Positions 58,688 to 64,000 of a stretch of 64,000 bases of DNA are shown here, in pieces. A program made the position numbers and the translations under genes. Each line of letters opens with the position of its first letter. Positions within the stretch are counted from its first letter, which is position 1. Below the pieces are notes generated by a model. That model saw only the letters and a list, made by a program, of their open reading frames with translations, was not told where the DNA came from and ran no database searches. This DNA is from Sinotaia quadrata (taxonomy: Eukaryota > Mollusca > Gastropoda > Architaenioglossa > Viviparidae): assembly GCA_028829895.1 (NCBI GenBank), contig CM054180.1, positions 106,481,635 through 106,545,634 on the forward strand, given 5' to 3'.

Positions 58688-59580
58688 TGTGGTGGAGTAA
58701 ATTTACCTATCCCTATTTCTAAACTAAATTGTATATTTAAATTGTTAAATATCAAAGTGACCCGACATTTGGCACTGCTTCTGCTGATATTTTTAAGTGT
58801 CAAAGTTGGAAGTAAAAAGAGTTAGGTAAAAATTGTGCTAGTGCTGATGTAATCTAAAACGGTTTTAGGTGGACGAGCAGTTTTTATTAACCAAGATTTA
58901 CGAGAACGAGACCAGCCAATGGGCTGAGATCAATGTTTACCTGTTGTAAAGAATTTATTTTCTAATAACTTTGAATTTGATGTGGCAGAGTCCGGTCATG
59001 AAAGGTGGCCGTTAACTTAATGGTAAGTTATTGAGAGAGAATGGATTTAGAAATATTTCGTGCATTTTGCTATTGATATGTTATATTTACGTTTTACATA
59101 GAGATATATTATTTGAGTAGATTATTATTTCTACATATTGTGAACTATAACTGAACTATAATGCTTGTATGTAGTATGCTAAACATTTGTTTCTTGTGAA
59201 AGTATTTATAAACTATTATGTTGTATTTATTATGTTTTGTGGTATATTGGGCTAATAAATACTGTTGCAGGAAACTGTAGGTTAAGACATGAATGTAAGA
59301 AAGAATGGAGTTAGGGATGAATAAACTGGAAACTTAGCATTTGTTCACTGATTATATTTTACAGGGAAGAAGCATTGTGCTATATTGTGTTATAGTAAAT
59401 GTTGTCTTTAATGGTGTAGAAAAGAGAAAACATTTATAGCACCCGCATATCCACCGAGTGAGAGAGAGACGTATCTGCTGGAGAATTATTAATAACAGAA
59501 ATTGAGATTCTCATGACATGTTATTAGTTATGGACGATTAATTAATTAATAATATTCATAACCGTTAACTAGGTGGCGCA
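58688..59580 (-). mobile_element. Dispersed repeat family A, copy 6, internally deleted
   Basis: Begins TGTGGTGGAGTAAATTTACC and ends CGTTAACTAGGTGGCGCA. Both ends match copy 2 reversed, but about 0.7 kb between the GGAAGAAGC block and the TGTTGTCTTTAATGG block is missing. It is the only copy besides copies 1 and 2 with both ends. A second partial 5' end lies at 59599-59655. Confidence 0.8.
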
Positions 59581-59864
59581 GGTGTCATAAACATAATTTA
59601 AGATTCTCATCACTTGTAATTAGTTCTGGATGATTAATAATAATCATAACCAGGCGTTGTGTTACACAAAGTCTTGTAATATCTAAAGCGGATCATAAAC
59701 AGTAAAGCCTCATAATTTCTAGGCCGGTGAATACTTTTCAGTGATTAACTATTAACAAACAAAACAAGAGAAGCTAGTAAATGTGGTAATGGTCTTAGGT
59801 GGCTGGGGAGCGGGTGAATCGAATAACTTTTAAATATAGAAATGGTTTCCTTACACTGACTCAG
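59581..59864. other. Partial repeat end and unique sequence
   Basis: 59599-59655 repeats the ATTCTCATCACTTGTAATTA and GATGATTAATAATAATC parts of the family A 5' module in the same orientation as copy 6. The rest is unique. Confidence 0.5.
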
Positions 59865-60133
59865 CCTCGGGGAATGGTCCTCTGCAGCTTAGACCTGGCA
59901 TCTCCGCCGGCACCTGAAGAGTTTCTATCAGGCGAATGCCTCTCCCGTCTAATACTTCAGAGTCCGCTGTCCAACAGTGAAGACGAAGTAGCACTGTTTT
60001 TGTCAGTGTGTTTGTTTGTCATGGATTCATTCCATCCTTTCATCCAGCAAGAATGTACTACAACTTCAACTTCATTCGCGTTGCCACTCACAAACCTGCC
60101 ACACTGCCGCCACGATTGCGGAACCACTGACAA
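59865..60133 (+). CDS. Candidate internal exon (about 89 codons)
   Basis: A pyrimidine-leaning acceptor, TTTCCTTACACTGACTCAG, ends at 59864, and a donor-like GTGAGGTAAC starts at 60134. Between them the frame QPRGMVLCSLDLASPPAPEE... stays open, with balanced composition (LDLASPPAPEEF, NSEDEVALFL, a Cys/His-rich end). GC content is above that of the flanks. The frame extends left past the acceptor but has no ATG there. No family was recognised. Weak donor and chance openness are the main doubts. Confidence 0.2.
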
Positions 60134-60318
60134 GTGAGGTAACTCTTTTTATTTTATTATTTTTTTTTTTATGATTCAAGTTATAGTCTTTTTTAGTTTA
60201 GTTTTTTTTTTTCTTTCTTCAACTTCTATCCGCACACGCTCTTCCCGCGCCCGAACCACTATCGTCTGCTGTTCGGCGTTATCTCCGCCCAAGCTGATGC
60301 TCGTATTTTGTCCGACAG

Positions 60319-60360
60319 GAAGTGCCGTTCGACTCTGTAGGCTACTTCTCAGACTATTTA
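60319..60360 (+). CDS. Candidate 42-bp micro-exon
   Basis: TATTTTGTCCGACAG before and GTAAGTTTAC after bound a 42-bp block that reads EVPFDSVGYFSDYL in one frame. Both splice sites look good and the length is divisible by three, but it is so short that chance is a strong alternative. It lies 185 bp after the candidate exon at 59865; if that exon ends at 60133 the phases still need checking. Confidence 0.13.
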
Positions 60361-61132
60361 GTAAGTTTACACGTATTTTTTTTTTTGGCGTGATTTTCTT
60401 TTAGTTTTAATTTTCCTTTAAAAAAAAAATAAATAAAAGTGCAAGCTTAAACTGCAAGAAAAGTGTGACAGCTGTGTAACATGCGATCAGGAAGATACGT
60501 ATTGAGTTCATGTTCTCTTCATCTGCCGGTGCAGTCCTGTGTGTCTAGGTCACATCACTGGAGAAAAAGGCCGTTGCAGTCTTAGACAGTGTAGAGTGGC
60601 TATTTCATGGGCCGTGAAATCAGCAGAGCCGTTGCTTCAACTTTATGGTGCGGCCACTAGAATTTTTCCATTGGGTTTATTTACTGCGTATAGATGAGTG
60701 CAAATGCGTTTTGCTGAGCACGCGTGTGTTTTATTGAGTTTCACATGAGTTTTTACTATATTCCTGTTTAACCTTCAAAAACTATAGTGTGGTTTTAAAA
60801 TAAAGACGCATTCAGTAGAAGTTAAAATAGTGCATTATTATTACTTCAAAGGACAAGTAGTTTGCATCCGCCTTTCTCTGCTGATTAAAGTGAAGAGTAA
60901 GTATATATATATTCCAAATTTAAAAAATAACTACTGGTCATTCTGTTTTCATGTTGCAAACCAGATAATTTAATGACTTTGAATGAATTTTGTTTAACTT
61001 ACAGTTTTACATTCCATAAAGAGGTTGTACTATAGTCACATAAAACAAAATGTCTATGTCCATACCGAGTAAACCACTTAGGGTTGAGCGAAGAAATTTT
61101 GAGGAGGATGTACCATCACTGCTGAATACAAC
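60361..61132. other. Unique AT-rich sequence
   Basis: No gene or repeat recognised. Confidence 0.4.
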
Positions 61133-61449
61133 ACATTATGTACGATGAACATAACACATTATATACCAACGAATACCACACATTGTGTACCAACGAATAC
61201 CACACATTATGTACCAACGAATACCACACATTGTGTACCAACGAATACCACACATTGTGTACCAACGAATACCACACATTATGTACCAACGAATACCACA
61301 CATTGTGTACCAACGAATACCACACATTATGTACCAACAAATACCACACATTATGTACCAACAAATACCACACATTGTGTACCAACGAATACCACACTTT
61401 ATGTACCAACGAATACGACACATTATGTACCAACGAATACGACACATTA
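61133..61449. repeat. 24-bp minisatellite, about 13 copies
   Basis: The unit CACATTGTGTACCAACGAAT ACCA is very uniform, with A/G switching at one position (ATTATG/ATTGTG). The period is divisible by three, so five of six frames are open for 90-114 codons; none is a gene. Confidence 0.97.
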
Positions 61450-61707
61450 AACTTTAAACCCTTGAGAATTCAAATAATGTGATTGTTTAAAAGGCGTCAT
61501 TGGGTTAAATTGTTATTCCTTGTACCCACTTAAAGAAACTGCACACATTTACAAATGTATTATCTATATAGTTACTTGCGAAACACATAAAAGTAAACTA
61601 TTTCTTAAGGAACAGACTTTGTTTTGATGACGCAAAAATAAAAGAAAAGAAAGAGGTAAAAGTGTGGTTTGACGTATATTACAGAAAAGTAGTTAAGTCA
61701 CTTAGTG
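61450..61707. other. Unique spacer
   Basis: AT-rich, no feature. Confidence 0.4.
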
Positions 61708-62165
61708 TGGTTTGGGGCCTACACGTACTGCTGAGAATGTTGGTGTGGCTTTTAGGCCTAGACGTATTGCTGAGAATGTTGGTGTGGCTTTGGGCCTACA
61801 CGTTTTGCTGAGAATGTTGGTGTGGCTTTTTGGGCCTACACGTATTGCTGAGAATGTTGGTGTGGCTTTTGGGCCTACACGTTTTGCTGAGAATGTTGGT
61901 GTGGCTTTTGGGCCTACACGTTTTGCTGAGAATGTTGGTGTGGCTTTTTGGGCCTACACGTATTGCTGAGAATGTTGGTGTGGCTTTTGGGCCTACACGT
62001 TTTGCTGAGAATGTTGGTGTGGCTTTTGGGCCTACACGTTTTTGCTGAGAATGTTGGTGAAGCTTATAGGCCTAATCATAATGCTGAAAATGTTGGTCTG
62101 ATTTGGGGCCTAAATGTATTGCTGATATTGTAGCCTGGTTTTGGGCCTACACATACTGCTGAGAA
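61708..62165. repeat. 38-40 bp minisatellite, about 11 copies
   Basis: The unit contains GGGCCTACACGTATTGCTGA and GAATGTTGGTGTGGCTTTT. A one-base change in T-run length shifts the frame from unit to unit. Outer copies are diverged. Confidence 0.96.
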
Positions 62166-62369
62166 CTTTAGAGTGAGATGCTCAGATTGTCATTTCTCAA
62201 GAAATCACTAAGATGTGTAGCATAAAATGTAACATTTGCTGGAAGTTTGCAAGGAATCTGAGCTTCTGTGGTGGTTCTCTACTTGTATTTCTTAATCCAC
62301 ACACGTGGCAATTACACAGCTTAGGGATGAGGTCGGTGTTTTCGTAAGCTATATGATAATATTACAGAA
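62166..62369. other. Unique spacer
   Basis: No feature recognised. Confidence 0.4.
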
Positions 62370-62391
62370 TAGATAGACAGATGGATGGATG

Positions 62392-62433
<42 letters not shown>

Positions 62434-62434
62434 G

Positions 62435-62493
<59 letters not shown>
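62370..62493. repeat. (GATA)n with a GGAT start
   Basis: GACA-GGAT-GGAT, then GATA with one GAGA interruption. Confidence 0.96.
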
Positions 62494-62494
<1 letters not shown>

Positions 62495-62977
62495 TAGTCA
62501 TCTGCCGATCAATACTGATCTTTTTAGGAACACTATTGTCACAAAAGTCGGGATTATCTTTGTAAACGAATATTAATTACAGTCTAAGGCGCCGCCAATG
62601 CTCTGCATTTAGTGAGAGTTGTCTCACCCTAATAACCTGACACATGGCTCACTCAGAATCAAACATATAACTTTACAGGGATGGAGGCGGGGGAGATGGA
62701 GTAATATACAGGAGATCATTGACAAAAATTTGTTATTAAAACAAAAGTCGTTAACATAAATTGTAACAATTAACCTAATCACCTTCACATTTCTACAGTT
62801 TCGGTGTGGTTTCAATAATTTTTCCTTAGAGGTTCAAAGAAATAAAGAAACAACTTCTCATTGGCGATGAATTTCTCCGAATTTTCTTCTGGATAAATTC
62901 CTTTGTATAATAGTTGTGCTTGTCATAGCTATCTGTAATAAACAGTTGATTACCGACATATGATTTCTAAAACTCAT
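62494..62977. other. Unique AT-rich sequence
   Basis: No gene recognised. Confidence 0.4.
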
Positions 62978-63395
62978 ACACCGTCCATCTCTTTTCTTCT
63001 GGTAACAATACGCCCACTCTTTTTTCCTGGTAACATTACGCCCACACTTCTACTAGTAGCATTCCGCCCAGTCTTTTCTTCTGGTAACATTACACCCACT
63101 CTTCTTCTAGTAACTTCACACCCACTCTTTTTCTTCTGATAAAATTACGCCCGCTTTTTTTCTAGTAACTTCAACCCACTCTTTCCCTCTGGTAACATTA
63201 CACCCACTCTTCTTCTAGTAACTTCACCCCCACTCTTTCCCTCTGGTAACATTACACCCACTCTTCTTCTAATAACTTCACCCCCACTCTTTTCCTCTGG
63301 TAACATTACACCCACTCTTCCTCTATGGTAACATTACGCCCACTCTTCTTCTAGTAACATTACGCCCACTCTTCTTCTAGTAACATTACGCCAGC
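62978..63395. repeat. About 29-bp minisatellite
   Basis: Some fourteen copies of GGTAACATTACGCCCACTCT plus TCTTCTAG, alternating with a TAACTTCACCCCCACTCTTT variant. The alternation gives a longer higher-order period in the middle. Confidence 0.94.
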
Positions 63396-63430
63396 TCCTG
63401 GTTTTCATCTTCAACTCCACAATTGGCCTT

Positions 63431-63659
63431 CAGTTTTAGTTCCTATAAATTATGATTTATAACTCTTCTTCTAATGTGATTACTTACCGTTTTAGTTCCT
63501 ATAAATTATGATTTATAACTCTTCTTCTAATGTGATTACTTACCGTTTTAGTTCCTATAAATTATGATTTATAACTCTTCTTCTAATGTGATTACTTACC
63601 GTTTTAGTTCCTATAAATTATGATTTATAACTCTTCTTCTAATGTGATTACTTACCGTT
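63431..63659. repeat. 56-bp minisatellite, 4 identical copies
   Basis: GTTTTAGTTCC occurs at 63433, 63489, 63545 and 63601. I see no differences between units. Each contains TATAAAT-TATG-ATTTATA, a seven-bp hairpin stem. Confidence 0.97.
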
Positions 63660-63900
63660 GGTTTCTTTCTTTCTTTTCTTTTTTTTTTTTTTTGTTTATT
63701 ACCAACGCTGCCATCTAAATTAACAAAGCAACACCCAAAGATTGAACAAAACATCTTTAACATATCTTCTTGGTATAGCAGCTATGTTTCAATCTTACTC
63801 AGTCGGTAGTGACTGTGCTCCATTAAAATACGATATATTTTTGTCGCACGTCGACTTTGTTTTGCAGCAACTCACCAAAAATGTCATACTTTTTAATCAT
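63660..63900. other. Poly-T tract and unique sequence
   Basis: TTTCTTTCTTTTCTTTTTTT-type run at 63663-63694, then unique sequence. Confidence 0.6.
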
Positions 63901-63974
63901 CTATCCATTCATCCATCCATTCATCCATCCATCCATCCATCCATCCATCCATCCATCCATCCATCCATCTATCT
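63901..63974. repeat. (ATCC)n microsatellite
   Basis: Reverse complement of the GGAT motif seen in the other arrays, ending in ATCTATCT (GATA reversed). Confidence 0.96.
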
Positions 63975-64000
63975 AAATGAAAAACCACGTACAAGACCTT

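Noticed and set aside
58688..59580. Family A as a solo LTR with a target duplication
   Set aside because: Ends read TG...CA in copy 6, but the flanking bases (AAAG and GGTG) do not match and other copies differ at the tips, so the class is left open.
61116..61482. Several 90-114 codon frames on both strands
   Set aside because: All arise from the 24-bp array. Five open frames at once is a mark of repeat periodicity, not of coding.

Overview
The window looks like intergenic or intronic DNA from an animal genome, most likely a mollusc and probably a gastropod. This is inference. The support is: AT-rich unique sequence with no dense reading frames; many (TG)n, (GATA)n, (GGAT/GGAC)n and (CAT)n microsatellites; a complete hAT DNA transposon with an 8-bp target-site duplication; recurring AAGGGAGATAAC-like motifs on both strands, which I associate with gastropod genomes; and short exon-like islands with GT/AG splice signals. 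There is no bacterial-style gene organisation. Most of the longer open frames are open only because a tandem repeat has a period divisible by three, or they lack an ATG. No protein family was recognised with confidence.

Layout: 1-7.8 kb is unique sequence with a 56-bp array (3.1 kb), dispersed-repeat copy 1 (3.45-5.06 kb), a 41-bp array (5.3 kb), a possible first exon (6.26 kb) and a promoter-like motif cluster (6.8-7.04 kb). 7.8-18.2 kb holds repeat copies 2 (+) and 3 (-) and about ten minisatellites. 18-29 kb is mostly unique DNA with microsatellites. 29.1-31.7 kb holds two complementary pieces of the same repeat (copies 4 and 5), arranged as expected after a 1.2-kb inversion. 31.9-44.6 kb is again a chain of minisatellites, several sharing core motifs. 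45.9-46.24 kb is a possible MITE with imperfect inverted ends and a possible 10-bp target duplication. 47-50.8 kb is microsatellites and arrays. 50,808-52,971 is the hAT element carrying a broken, A+C-rich coding-like cargo. 53.35-53.43 kb is a possible minus-strand initiator exon. 53.9-58.1 kb is almost continuous tandem arrays. 58.7-59.6 kb is repeat copy 6. 59.86-60.36 kb has two exon-like blocks. 61.1-64 kb is again arrays.

The main themes are (i) a very high density of unrelated minisatellites, roughly a fifth of the window by my rough sum of the spans listed; (ii) a six-copy dispersed repeat family whose copies tend to abut these arrays; and (iii) the hAT element with its cargo. No pathway or operon can be described. 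The exon candidates are scattered and cannot be joined into a gene from sequence alone.
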